DNA of 64,000 nt from Pempheris klunzingeri (Eukaryota; Chordata; Actinopteri; Acropomatiformes; Pempheridae), in NCBI RefSeq assembly GCF_042242105.1, contig NC_092016.1:3829501-3893500 (forward strand), written 5' to 3'. The first letter of the stretch is position 1. Every line of letters starts with the position of its first letter. The notes below the pieces were generated by a model that did no database searches, was not told the origin of the DNA, and saw only the letters and a program-made list of their open reading frames with translations. Positions 38,308 to 51,887 of the stretch are shown in pieces. The position numbers were made by a program, and so were the translations under genes.

Positions 38308-38349
38308 AGAAGGGGGAGGAGGAGGAGGAGGAGGAGGAGGAGGAGGAGG
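38308..38349. repeat. (GGA)n trinucleotide repeat
   Basis: About 14 GGA units; it produces spurious Pro/Ser/Leu-run open frames on the minus strand. Confidence 0.95.
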
Positions 38350-38523
38350 AGGGGGAGGCACAGTGAAGGAGAGTGAACTGAAGTCATGAAGCCCACTAGA
38401 GGGGAGGAAGAGGGGAGGAGAAGGGGGAAGGAGCCGGCAGGGTGAAGTGTATCGGTCAGCTCGTTCCCAGAGCAGCTTCCCAGCAAATCACAGCGTGACT
38501 TCTGACTACATTTAGGACTTTCC

Positions 38524-38526
<3 letters not shown>

Positions 38527-38574
<48 letters not shown>
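38527..38574. repeat. (CA)n microsatellite
   Basis: About 24 CA dinucleotides, among the longest uninterrupted dinucleotide runs in the window. Confidence 0.95.
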
Positions 38575-38575
<1 letters not shown>

Positions 38576-39179
38576 TGTGCAGGTACATTTCCAACAGTTT
38601 ACAGTTAGGTGTGCACATTTAGAGACACAGATGCACACAAAAAAAACCAAAACATCTCATTGACTCACTCATTCGCCACACATTAAGGAAGTTTAGGTCA
38701 ATTTAGGTTTCCCAGAATGCAGCAGCCTGTGCTGATAGGGTCTAAGTTAGTGACCTGCAAACATCCTGCACATGCAGAAGTTCACTGACTGTTCTCTTCC
38801 AAATGCACATGCTGCTATCTAACTTGTTGACAATCTGTTTAACTTCGGGTTCAGTCCTTCCAAGAAAGACTGTTTTTACGGCACCATACAACCGGAACAG
38901 ATCACTGTTCACACACATGCAGCGTTCCCATAATAAAGTCTGACTGGCACTCACAGTACAGTTAAGGACTTCAGCATTCTCCTCTAATTGCCAATTGTTT
39001 CTCTTATTATACAGTAAGATGTGGCATCAAACACCTTGTTACTAAAGGCAGCAAATTCAGTATTTGTGGCAATTTATAGTTAGAAATCTGGATCGTGGCC
39101 TTTGATAGATGTCATTTCTGCTCTTAACTGCAGCATTTAATAACCTGCTATATCATCAGTAGGCGGCAGGGCTTTCCCC

Positions 39180-39560
39180 ATTTTTCTCTGGAACCGTCTT
39201 CGTATCCAAATTAGAAAAGTTAGCTCGACACTTTCACAACTAAACTCAAAACACATCTATTGACATCAGCCGTTAGCCTCAGTCTCTCTGCCCTGAGTCA
39301 TCCAGGGTCTTTGTATTTATGTGTTTTCATCTGTATCCAGGTATGAATGTGCTGACGTTCTATGTGTATGCTGTGTATTGTTACATTTAGACTTTTTTAA
39401 ATTAAATTAATTTGTTTATAATGTTGTTTATGTAGTCAGCCCCACTTATATATGGTTTTATATATTTCTATACATTTGCTAATGTTACTCTGTACATGTA
39501 ACCCTTTGAGACGTAATGTTGTGACATTGGACATAATATATCTATAACAAGTTTCCTATC
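39180..39560 (+). mobile_element. L2/CR1-like LINE 3' end remnant
   Basis: Around 39,190-39,260 the plus strand reads LWNRLRIQIRKV, then STLSQLNSKHIY. This fits the 'LWNSLP..IR...S...F...LKTHL' ending of L2/CR1 polymerases. The downstream non-coding part ends with 'ctttgagacgtaatgttgtgac' and an 'attggacataatatatc' tail, typical for fish L2-like elements. Only the 3' end remains. Confidence 0.55.
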
Positions 39561-42500
39561 TCTCTCCAGTGTAATAACCGATAGCCAAAGAAGTTCAATG
39601 AGCTTAAAGTTGTACGTTACGTTATATAATTGAGAAATGCATGTTGAATAGCAGCAACATTCATCTTATCATGTTCATAGCACACAGCTACATTGAGGCA
39701 GTACTTAGGTGGTGCTTTGAGCTAAATGCTAACTCAACGTGCTAACATGCTCACTATGACAATCATCCCTCAATCCAACCATCAATCCCTTTGGACCACT
39801 CAGCGTGGGTTTAGGTGTGTTGACAGCTAAAGACGTTAGTGCAGATGCTGCTGAGGCATCAGTTATTTCTAAATTGGAAGAAGACCAAAGCAACTCACTT
39901 CTGACTGGGCTCAACAAGCGTTTTAACTACTTTAAGTGGTTTGTTGATCTGATTGTTTGAAGCTCACAAGTTTCATCCAATCAGCAGCCCAGTGGGTTTT
40001 GGAACGTGTCCCTTTCCAAATAGTTTCTAAAGACGACTTCCCGGCTGTTTGAGTGTAAAAAAACCATGGTTGTTTAGCATCTGTAGCGTCTTAGTTTAGT
40101 GTTTAAGCAAGCAAACATTGGTGAAACTAATTCTGATGGGAATGTCATGAGTTTTTCCCTAGAACTGTCTCTCAAGAGGCTGATAAAAATCCACCACTTC
40201 CTGTGCGACAATACAGTTTCACCAGTACATCATATATCTGAGCAGGTTATTCCAAAGAGTCTCAACTCCTGCTAAACTCAACGGTAAAAACAGGGACCAT
40301 ATAGAGCTGTTAAAGTGCCAGTTGAGGAAAATAAAGCTTGATTGAACTCATTTTACCAGTTCAACTGTTAAAAAGCTGTTTACCCCCACAGTATGCATCG
40401 CAGGCTTCACATGCTAAAACAGCAAACACGTTGCCAAAGATTCATTGCACAAGTCAGTTTGTTACTTAATCATAACATTATGCAACACTGCGGTCACTAA
40501 ATTTAACATATGTGGTTATAAATCCCCCACAGGATTGATTTCAGTATCCATGTGGATCAGGATTTCACAATGCCACACACCCTATCCAAATCTCTGTAAT
40601 CAAACACGGTCCAGTAGTTTACGGCTCATTGTCCGCTAATATGAGATTACAGAGACTGATAGCAGGAAATCATGCAGCCACAGTTAACACCATAGACAGG
40701 AACATTGCAGGACCGAGACCTAATTGGGTATTATCCCTGCGGTGGCTCCAGTGGCTAAAGACGGAGCTAAAAGGAGTTAGCAGCAACCGCAGCTCTGTTG
40801 CAGCGCCACTGAATCCTACTGTTTCCGGCTCTGCACAACAGGTGTCGGGATCTGGAACAAGCAAACAGTGGCCGAGGCAGGAATGTCAGGCAGCTTGTTA
40901 GTTAGCTATCTGGTCACACACCAAGTTCCCTTCCAGGCAGAGTGGAAAGCATCAACAATAACAGAGCTGGGAAAGAGCTGCAGATACAGGAAGAGGAGGT
41001 CTAATTCTGAATATGTGCTGGGAATTAAGATAATTTTTTCTCTGCCCTTTTAATAAGACTACATGTATGTGAGTGTTTTGCACCAAGTCATTCTGCAGCT
41101 GTAGTTCTAAATTCAACTTGTATAAAATATTTTAGTAGCTCTCACATATGCATTAAATCACATGGGGGCTGGAGAACAAGCATTCAGTGCTGTAGGTTTA
41201 TTAGGGATTTTTCAAATACAGTAAACAACAAGCAATGAACCTGAAGACATTAAAATGCAGAGGGTCACTGCGGAGACGATAATTCTCTGTGGGTTCATTA
41301 CAATGAGCAACATCTTTCATATTAGAGATACGATATGATGCATCATTGATGTAAGTGCAGTGCAATGGGGAGCAATGAAGGCTGCAGGAGTGTAGTAGAC
41401 AACAAAGGGTCTGGACTTTCTCCCTGTGGTGACAAAGATTATGATGTAGTATGATTATGATTATGAGCAGCTACCAGAAAACCCGTAATCAGTGAACAGG
41501 TGCAAGACTTTCTGCACACAGCACCCAGTATTCAGACATGAGGCACTGCCCCAAAACTATATCAAATGTTCAGCACAGATCTGTTTCACGGTCAGTGGTG
41601 TGATGTTCTCTTCTGGTACAAAATGTCCCAATCTGTGCCTCTGGAGGCCCAACATGGAGGAGCCAGTAAAAGTCGGGCACAGCAGGCGACGCATTTCTCA
41701 CCTGCACTGCACCAACAAAAGGCCTCGGACCTATTACACAACCTGCCGCACTCACTGTGGGTCTTCCTCATTAACTCACTCCCTTCACACACACACAGAG
41801 GGTCTTGCAATATGGAGGGGGGTCTGCTGATCCTATTACACAGTACGAGTCCACAAATCCCCCATGTGTATATACACAAAAATACATCCTGCACTGTAGT
41901 ATTCTGTCATGTGTCACCACAGCTTCACAGAGTGTGAGGGGTTAAAGATGGAAACCTTTGTCGAGTCGGAGATTCTTACTCCCAGGCAGCTTCCAGTAGG
42001 GAGTTTGGGGAAGCGATTATGGCCGGTATGTAAGACCAGAGTCAGATGGAGCAGCAAAAGAAGTTGTCATGGTTACAGTGACTGCTATACTGATGGAGAG
42101 GTGATTGGAAAATTGAGTTAAGCCTGCAGAGCGTTTACAGCTTCTTGTCAGTGCCAAGTGCTGTTTAGTTTGAACAGAACATCACAGGGTCACTTAACAC
42201 TGAAAATGCTGTTTTGAGTTTGTAAATGTGCCGAAACTTTATTATACCATCAACCGATCCTGGGCCCAGTCTATAGCGTTCAGTGCAACAGTAATTATTT
42301 GCATTTTTTCTGGAAAAAAAATGAAGACAAACTTAAGTAAAGTCATCATATTTCAGTGTGCAGCCCACAAACACTGTGTTAGCTCTGTATAGCAGCCATC
42401 TTGTTTTTAAATTCAGCATTTAGCAAGTAAGACACAATCATTTAGATTAAGACGGTGACTTACTTGGCCAATCAAGTAGTTTAAAAAAGTCATATTGTCT

Positions 42501-43815
42501 GTATGTTAGTCTATTGCCCTTTATTCACTATACAAAGACTAGAAACCATTTCCAGAAGAGATGACAGACAGTAGATCCAACATGGATGTGAAAACTCTCA
42601 AGCAGTCTTAAAGCTCAGAGTCAACGAGTTAACCTGCTTCAATTTAAATCCAATGTGCTGGATTTTAGCAAAAATGACAAAAACCACATAACTGTCCTGA
42701 TACTTTATGACCTCAGTGTAGCACGAGATTTTAATAAAACCACAGTCAGAAATGCTCAAGAACTGTTTTCCATCAAACAACCGTATCACATCTTTTGGGT
42801 ACAATTACAACAACGGTTACACAATCTCTAGTCTTTCACTGCTCCCAGTATTTTGCAAACATTATGCCCTGATGGCAGCATATTTCCACGACAAACTTCC
42901 CATCACAATGTGCCCATTTTGTTCGAACTTGCCTGTCCACGTTATGCTGAATTGACAAATATCTGTTTTTTGTAGTACACAACAGAGAAGAAAAATTAGG
43001 GACGTAGTTGTTTATTTCAGAGCCACAGCAATCAAGAACACGTCTTGCATCTCTTTGGCGTTACAAAATAAACAGAATATCCCATCAGGTTGGCAGATAA
43101 AGTCGTCTGTAGGATATCTACTGTCCTCAACTCATGCAATTTTAGATGTCAGTGTCATGGTGGAAGTCATTTTCTCATAAAAGTTTGCTGTGATAGTCTA
43201 AGAAGAAGCTAACATTGCTGCCCTATCTATTCCACTAATATCATGTTTGAACAAAATCAGGACGTGTGTTCAGAAACCTTCAAATCCTTCACCTTAAAAC
43301 GACAAAAACAGCAAAATCATCATTTAACTGCACCCTTTAGGTTTGACTTGTGTCTGTGACCTCACCAAGAACACTTACTAACTCTTTAAAGCTACCTGTA
43401 CCACTGTATGCCATAATGAAAGAGCTGATAAAGCAGCCTGAGGCAGGTTAATTTGAGTTTGTTGACGTCTCTACGTTGTTCATAATATCTGCATTGCCTT
43501 TTTGAATTCTAGCCCAATAATTTAACAGAGAGATAAATCCAGGAATGTCACAGATTCTGTGTGTAAAAGGAGATATTTTTTTTTAGAAACAGCCAAAGTA
43601 ATTTTCTCCATTAATTCCAAAGGACCAATATTCACATTGAAACAGCGACTAGCTCTAATGTCAGTGACATCGATGAACAACATACAAGGTATAAAGGGAC
43701 AGTTCAGGGTTCTAACAATCTGATTCACAACTAACTAACAATCTACTTAACTTGCCTTCACTCATTTCAAATGAAACATAAACAAAAGCTGTTTCACAAC
43801 TGATCAACAACAAAG

Positions 43816-43821
43816 TTTATT
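43816..43821 (-). other. Candidate alkbh3 poly(A) signal (AATAAA)
   Basis: First canonical AATAAA that I see on the minus strand after the alkbh3 stop codon, about 1.7 kb downstream. Use of this site would put the whole foldback MITE at 44,663-45,460 in the 3' UTR. A non-canonical nearer site is possible. Confidence 0.35.
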
Positions 43822-44662
43822 GTAGATGATCACAATCAAAAACACTGTGGAAATGGTTACAGTGGGTACAGTCCTGTAATGTTTCCCCGTCTTTTACAGT
43901 AAAGGTCACAACTTGACCTGTTTTGTTTATGAAAAAATAAAAAACCTAAAGTAAGGATCTAGAATCTTTAAACACTCGTGTCACCAAGACTTAGATTGAC
44001 TTTAACGATTGTGGTTCATGTTAAATCAGAGGTTTTATAGGCTTGAACTACCTCTTTGAGAAACTGGTCAGACTAATCTTGTTCAACAGGACAATTAACT
44101 AAATCCAGTCCTGTTGGAGCTGTAATTGGCCTAAGTGGCCACTTTACTCGCTCCTTTCCCAAAAAGCTCCCCAAGATAAATAAGGTAAGAAATCATTTAC
44201 ATTTTAAGGCATTTCACCAAGACTCACAACCGCAGTGACTCGCTGTTCAGTTGACATTAAATGTAATTTCTTTCAAAATAAAAGTTTAGCATACTAAACA
44301 AAGATTATATCAACTTATTGTCTGAAAAGAACATCAACAACTGTCAGTGCTGAATAAATAAATTAAGTTGAGGGAACACGCACAGCATCATTATCCCTTC
44401 TTCTGCTTAGCGTCTCTGAAAACATGGATATCTGATAATCACTACTGGTCACAGCTGAGGTGTTATTATGGTTTGTTTATGCAACAGGTCAATTCAGGCA
44501 GAGCTGCAAATCTCCCTGTTTAAGCTGGAGAATGCTGTTATTCACACTGAGGCCTGTAGCTCAGTGCAAAACTTGTTTAAAACACCCAAAATGGCTTGCA
44601 AGCTCACCGAGAAGGTTGAGGACGTTCGCACAATACTAGTTTTGTTTGGCAAAATCATTGGC

Positions 44663-45460
44663 TTAAAGGATAACTTTGGTATTTTTGAACTGGGCCCTAT
44701 TTTTACATACTTTGAAAATGATTGGTAGGTACAAAAAGCTTTGGAATCGGTTCGGTAGATCTTGTCAGCTGGTAGCCCTAAAAGGGTTACAAAGGCTGTA
44801 ATGTGATTGAAATCAAAGTATCTCCGTAATCAAAGTGTTTGTTTTTGCCACTGACAGGCTAAGATTGTTAATAACTGTCTATATATAATAACATTATAGA
44901 AAGGATGTCTACAGAGACAGACCTGTGAGATCCTTTTTGTTTAACCTGTAACAACCGTTCAAAACCCCCAGACTCCATTGACAAAAACAGTAATTTTACC
45001 TTGCAAAAAAATGGGAGTTGTTTGTCTACTGCTGCCTCGATCGGTTGGTTTGATTGTGTTATTATGAGTTAGTGTTCTTGTGTAACTAACCCTTTAAAAC
45101 ACCAACATCACACAGTAACAAAAACAGACCAACTGATAGAGGCAGCGGTGGAACAGCAACTCCTCTGTTCTGAGAGGTAAAATTACTGTTTTTGTCAATG
45201 GAGTCTGGTGGCTTTGAAGAAAGCGCTTTAGCAGCCGTTTCTGATTAAACAAAAAGGATCTCACAGGTATATCTCTGAGAGGATCCTTTACTTAATGTTG
45301 TCAGACACTTTGAAAAACAAAAACAAGTGCCCACCAGAGTGGGCTTTGAAGGGCACGGGTGCCCTGAAGGATTACATCACAGCCAACCAATTCCAAACGT
45401 TTTTGTACCAACCAGTCATCTCTGAACCTAAAACATGTAAAAAATAGAGTTAAGGTTTTA
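44663..45460. mobile_element. Palindromic (foldback) MITE
   Basis: The two halves are inverted copies. A perfect 34-bp pair lies at 44,968-45,001 and 45,175-45,208. A further pair of about 24 bp is at about 44,931-44,955 and 45,246-45,270, and there are weaker matches further out ('ctatttttacatac' at about 44,697 against 'catgtaaaaaatag' at 45,434). The left edge begins TTAAAGGATAAC. There is no transposase frame, so the element is non-autonomous. TTAA at the edge could suggest a piggyBac-type target, but this is not proven. It ends about 90 bp past the alkbh3 stop codon. Confidence 0.8.
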
Positions 45461-45551
45461 AGTTTTGTTCACATTCAAACCACCAGACGTCACATTGTGT
45501 GTACAGTGCACAGTGCTTCCTCAGCCTGAAGTACCTGACTCTGAGGAGAGT

Positions 45552-46213
45552 TTACGATCGTTTGGCCGTGAATCGCAGCTTGGTTCCCGCCCTGTAGCCC
45601 TCCGGCTCTGGGTGGATAGTTCTGAAGGTCAGGTTGATGCGTGGGCCTCGGTCATGGTACTCTTTAGCCACTTGATGCTGGTGGAAACACAGAGACAGAT
45701 AGAAGATTATTTTACATTTACAAATTAAGAAAAATGTATGAAGTTGTAGGCCCAAATTCTCATGGGTAAGTGCCTATTAATGGACAATGTTAAGCTTTTC
45801 TAACCAAAAACACAAAGGACCGACATGAGATAAGTGCAGCAATGTATAGGTGAAACTGACTAATGTTGGTTTTTGGTTTCTACGCTGCCTTTTATCAATC
45901 TTGAGAATCTGATATTGTATTCACATTGCTTTTCAGTTAAGGCAAGACAGAATGCTGAGAATACAGGGAGGTTTTCAGCTGTGTTTTAAAGGTACAACGT
46001 ATTCAAGATAAAAACATTCAATATATAGACTTTATCCGCATATAAATATATTCTAATCTATGCGGTGAAAAGTAAAAGAAAAAGAAAAAAGAAGCCGTTG
46101 TTATTAAACACAGACTCGTACAGACATCCAACTGAGATCAGAACACTAATATCACAAAACAGGAGTTTCCTAAACACAAGAGCATTTTTGCTTGGTAGCT
46201 AATCTCTGCGCTG

Positions 46214-46245
<32 letters not shown>

Positions 46246-49200
46246 GTCAAGCAGAAACATGAAAACACACAACAAACACCTTATTCTTACCGTTTGACAC
46301 CGAGGTTAAGGGTCAACTCTATTCCCCTTTGCTAAAACAACGCTAAAATGTTTTCTGGCATTGCACCGATGACCGAGTTGTTATGTCTGGACACTTTTGC
46401 ATTTGAGAATGATTGCCTTGTTTATCACTTTTGCATTTGGTGCCCTCTAAACACACACACACACACACACACTCTCTCTCCTCCTTCACCCCACATCTCA
46501 GGAGACGGTGAAAGGTTTCCTCATCCACAACAGTGTCAAAAGACGGAGTCCGGAACAGGCAGAAATAACCCTGTATCCTTTTTCAAACAAATGAAGGACT
46601 TTAGCGGGATTGACAGGTTTAGTTAAATATTTAGCTCTCACTTCCAAACCTCTAACAGAGCCAGGAAGGTTTTATTAGTCGGACCAGGACGGCCGTGACA
46701 GAGAGAGAGAATTAATGATGCCGTGATCTTCTTTCTCTGGCAACATCTTTAAAGGAGAGATGAAACCTCTTTGTTGAGATACTCAGGGAGGTGTCGCCGT
46801 GAATCACATGTGACCTTCTCCCTTTTCTTTTTGTGTTTTAAGCTCTTTCACCGTCTCTGAAGTTCTCCCTCTCTTTATTCCCCTCGTCCACTTTGTGTTT
46901 TTTCTCACACACCTCTCAGCCTTCACTTACTTACTTCGGTGTGACCGGCTGGATTATTTAAGTTAATATGTTAGTTAATAGTTAATATGCTTAAGTTAAT
47001 ATTTGCACTTTATTAGGTACACCTGTACAATCTAATGCAACTCTAAACATCAGCTCTGCCATAAATTCTACATTTACAAAGTATAGAATATTCATTTTTT
47101 GTTGACACTGTCAGAAACGTATAAACTCATAAAGTACATATTTATCACAAAGGTCAGTGAAGGTGTCTTTGTACTGGACTACATATTAGTGAGTGGTGTT
47201 TCTATTAATTTGTCCGGCCTATTTACATACGAGTGGGGCAGAATGTTTGAAACATCTCTCACTATTGTGCACTTCAGTTAAAACACATAACAACCTAATA
47301 ATATAACTAACATAGTGATTACCACCACAAAAACTGCAAGTTTCCTTTTTTAGTGTTGTTCTTCCTGTTTGATTTCTGTTTTTTATTACATTATGTGCTC
47401 ACAGCGGTCCTCTCCAGCACAACTGTTTTGGTATGTGTCCTTTTTTCTTTGTTTTCTGTACAAACTAAGCTACAACTTGAAACTATGACCTATTTTAGAC
47501 AGCAGATAAGCTTTTACTCTGAAAACATTTAGTTATCGTGACATTCAGACCTCTGATATGAAACATAGTCCCACTGCTGAGTGGGACCACCACAGAAACC
47601 AGCTACACACTCACACTTCCTATTACACACTCAAAGAGTTTTCAGCCTCTTTCATGCACTAATATAAACCTGATTGAAAAACAAATGACTGTCACTATGT
47701 TGAAGCTCGATTCACTCTTTGTTGTTGTTTCCTTTATTTTGGTAGTAAACTGTATTGTTTATACCTGATTGTATTTGTGGTTGTAAAGTTTTCACAGTTT
47801 TCTTTTTTTTTTTTTCTTCCTCTGTTTGTGTGTTATCGTATTCATAATTGTATTTCTATTGTTTTTCACGCCTCTGTTATGTTAGGATCACGACATACAC
47901 TCCTCACTAAAAGTTAGGGATATTCAGCTTTCAGGTGAAATTTCAGGATGAACCTAAAATGCATTCTAACCTTTCCAGGTGAACTTAATGTGACCTTCTC
48001 TAAACCTTTGAATGCACATGTCCAACTGTTCAGTGTCTCAGTACTTTCTGCACCAGCTGCTGTTCTCTAACAAGAAGCTTAACAGCAACATTCACAACAG
48101 GTTTGATCCATGAATCCACCAATACATTTCCTGCTTCAGTTAGAATTGGTATTTAAACAGTCCTCCTCATCCTGCTGTTCACATTCTGACATCATGAGAC
48201 CAAGACGACACCTAACAGTTGATCAGCAGCACCTCAACACTGGAGGCTTCAAACAGGAAGTCCTCAGACGGAGGTGTTCACTGAGCTTAGAGGGTCACAG
48301 AGTGTCATCAGGAGGTTGGAACAGTGATACAGATCTCATATTATAGTTTCACTATTTTTCATTTCTTAGTGATGAAATACTGCTGTGATTCAACCTGTAA
48401 CAATATTAGAATATAAGGACCAGGTGAAAATGTAGTTTGAAAACACCACAGTGAAACACTGAAAAAGAAAAAAGACAGATAAACAACAAAACAAGTATTT
48501 TAGACCACTTTCAACGCCCTCTTTAATAGTTTCCACCTAAATCTGATCCGTCCTTGTGTCCATTGGCTGATGTTTTTTTCTCCTAGTTTTGTTTCCTTTA
48601 ATTGGTTTTTCTTTTAGAGGACACAGATAAACAAAAGTGACACAACTGGACACTTTTCATGGAGGGCCCTTGCCTTTGATTGGTGGAGCCTACCTGCCAA
48701 TCATCTTGAACGGCTCCTGCCATCATCAGCAGAGTCCCGTGGCTCAGAGGAACCCGAATCCGCTCCACATAAGTGTAGTCACCATTTTCCTCCTAATATA
48801 GAAACACAAAGGGAATGAAGCAGAATATCTTAGCATCTAAATACACACACACAATTACTATATATGTACCGTCTCATGACTAAACACACATTAAGTTGAA
48901 GCTATTCTAACATTCTGTTAAATCACAACTAAATGCCGATAAACCTTGTTTACATCATGACTGCTGAAGCCCGCCCCCTACAGAAGTGTTAACACTTGAA
49001 ATAACAGACGACGACTAGACGCAGGCCTCTAAATACTCTGCTGAGTCTAAACACAATACCTGAGTTAAGCCTTTCCCTGCGTCCAGTTTTTCACTCCCTC
49101 ACCTTGGCTGCTGTTCTGCACCCCACAACCCGCAGTCACTTCTTTTTATTGAGGTTTGCACAGCAATTCTGCTTTATTAGGTAGTGTGCGGCAGAAGCAG

Positions 49201-51847
49201 GAGCAGGAGCCTCCTTGACCGTGAGCCAAGTCTTATAACCAAACTAACTCAAGAGAAATAACAAAAGGTCAGATGGAGTGTCTGCTGCTTTTAAAAGGCC
49301 AAATCAAACACTTAATGTGACCACTGTAATGAAGACTGGAAGCTGGATTAAGGCTATACGAGGAGCCCAGGCTGACCTGCTGGTATGGAGAGTTGCCCTA
49401 TACGTATGCTGGCTCCACCGTGGCTGCTAACACACAGGTTCATTCAACCAAACATAACATTATACACTCATGCTAAACTAAACTAAAAAGTAGAGCAGTA
49501 TAAGAGGCGTAATATACTTAATACGTGTGTAAACAGCATATTTCTTATGTTTTCTCTAGTTCTAATATAAGAATGGACATATATTTGAAGCCAGGTAAAC
49601 CATTTTTCATGCTCTACGATCATCTCACCGGCGGAGGCTGTTTGCGGAGGCTGAACACTCTGGTGTCGCCCAGACTGAAGGAGGCGATGGTGGGCTTGTC
49701 ACCCAAGGAGGCCTCATCGTCACTGTGCCAGCCGATGCTGTCATGGCCGTCCCGATACAGGTTACACAGCAGTGAGTTGAAGCTGCAGCCGCTCGCCTGC
49801 TCCACTGCTTCGCGAAGGGTTAACAGCAACGGATGCCACTATGAGTTAATTAAAAAAAAAAAAAAAAAAACACAATAAGCTGGAAACTCCAAAAAAAGGA
49901 AACCATTGATTCAAATGTAAAATGTATGAGTGTATAATGTTATGTTTGGTTGAATGAACCTGTGTGTTAGCAGCCACGGTGGAGCCAGCATACGTATAGG
50001 GCAACTCTCCATACCAGCAGGTCAGCCTGGGCTCCTCGTATGCCTCACCTGGACCAACACACACAAACAAACACACCTTTACCTCAAAAGAAAACAAACA
50101 ACTGAGGCCGTTGCGCCATCTGTCTGTAACCAGGTCTGTTGTAACAACATATACAGTAGATCTCAAACCTTTCTAATTTTCTAATATTGGTGTAAAAATA
50201 CATTTTAGTAAGTATTTTTGATACTTTTTCACTCTCCACTCAGATTTTGGTCAACACTCAAAAGGTATTAAGGTTCAATATGTAGCTATTTACTGATTGA
50301 TGAATTAAAAAAGGGCAATACTGGTGGTTTCACATGAGGGAAAATGCATCTTTTGAGCATCAAAAATTCAACCCCTAAAGGCTTTTAATACCCTTTTCTT
50401 TCTAGAGAACAGAAGCTGTGGACAATTTTCATGATAGAGGAAAAAGCTCTTGTGTCCATCTCTACATTGCAGTAACTGGGTCATGACAATTTTAACTTCA
50501 AAAGACAATAGATCCAGTCTGTTTTCACCGCTACCTCTTTTTTTTTGCTGAATGACAGCTTTAAGTAGGGCAGGCAGCTGGCACAGTTTTATTCTCAACG
50601 TATTCCTTTGCAGCGTTAACACACGAGTTCATCATCCGCCTTGCCTGCAGAATCTTCCTCTAGCAGAAGGTAAGGCAAGGCAAACATCTAAATCCAATTT
50701 CTCCCTCTGTCTGTCCACTGTTGGTCTTGATGTACTTCTCTTTCTCTGGGGGGAAAACCAGATCTCTTCCAAGAACCAATTCTCTGCCATTAGGCCTAGT
50801 GTATTTTGGCCATCCCTTGGGTACGACAACATGGTCAAACCAAAACAAACCGCTCAAGCAGCCATTGCTTTTTATGGTGCTGATTTATTCAGGGACTGTG
50901 GAGCTAATACTGATAGATGTGTGTGGTCATTTATTATTTATTATTTACTCTTACTCCTTCCCTAAAAAGAGGGAATGATGACTACAGCTGTAATCCATTC
51001 GAAGGATCTCATTTAGAACCCTGAGAAATGGTCGGAAAAACTGAGTCAAGGGTTTTAAAACAGAATAAATGACAGAGGACGCAGGAGAGCTGACTGCTGA
51101 AGGCTTAATAACCTTTTTCCACTACTTCCTCTTTAACCCAAACATCACATGGACTTTGTTGACAAAGAGGGACGGATTGAGATTGCACAACTTTCCACAA
51201 TTGTCAGTGTTTGGAAATCATCTCGGTCACGTGTCTTTAGGATGCTGTTCGTCTGCCACGGAGCTATCGCACAGTGACACACAATATGGAGGCGTGCCAG
51301 CTGGGAAAAAGGCTGATTCTGAGGCGAAGTCTGGCTGCAGCTCGACAGGCTCGGTTCATGTAGTCTGTCTGGATACAATGTGTGAGTTATTCTTTCCTTT
51401 TAAAGGAAATAAGTGACTGTTTTGCACAGCTTTCACAAGTGCAAGGAGAGAGTGGCTGCAGTTTCCTGTACTAGCTTGAATGAAAAAACATGGGACAACT
51501 ACACTACAGTACCATTACTAAGCAAATCCAGATGCACACTGAAAATGTCTTTAATTTAGAGGTTTTTGCAGCCTTGGCAGAGGTGTACTTCCTAATTAAT
51601 ATGCACCATTAAATGTCTCAAACATGAGGAGAAGGAGTTCAACACTGACATGTACCCAACAGCAAACCAGCTGCAGTGGGGAAACCCTGTTCAGCCTCCA
51701 GCTCACATTATAGTGGTACCAACCCTGTCGGTAGTTGGTCTTTTGGGACCAAGGAAGCTCTGCCAACAGCTTACTGAACATCCAGTCAGCCTCTTCTGGG
51801 GGAAGAAACCCAGGAAGCAGCCGCAGCCTGGACAGATGGAAAGACAG

Positions 51848-51887
<40 letters not shown>

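Larger units (their letters stand above)
26800..43800. other. 17 kb interval without a recognisable gene
   Basis: No open frame in this interval shows a protein family, and I found no exon chain with consistent phases. Long frames here are low-complexity artefacts (for example over the (GGA)n and (CA)n tracts at 38,300-38,570) or unremarkable. It holds microsatellites (28,590-28,680; 30,160-30,196; 30,560-30,630; 38,308-38,349; 38,527-38,574), a dispersed repeat at 31,455-31,560, a LINE tail near 39,180-39,560, a telomere-like stretch at 33,096-33,113, an RFX X-box at 35,203 and a (CCCT)n tract at 36,676. Non-coding RNAs or enhancers cannot be excluded by reading alone. Confidence 0.6.

Noticed and set aside
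38208-38618. 136-codon minus-strand frame with Cys-Val and Leu runs
   Set aside because: Produced by the (CA)n and (GGA)n microsatellites.
50552-50965. 137-codon plus-strand frame in the alkbh3 intron
   Set aside because: Antisense to an intron, no recognisable domain, and several overlapping frames of similar length show chance openness.
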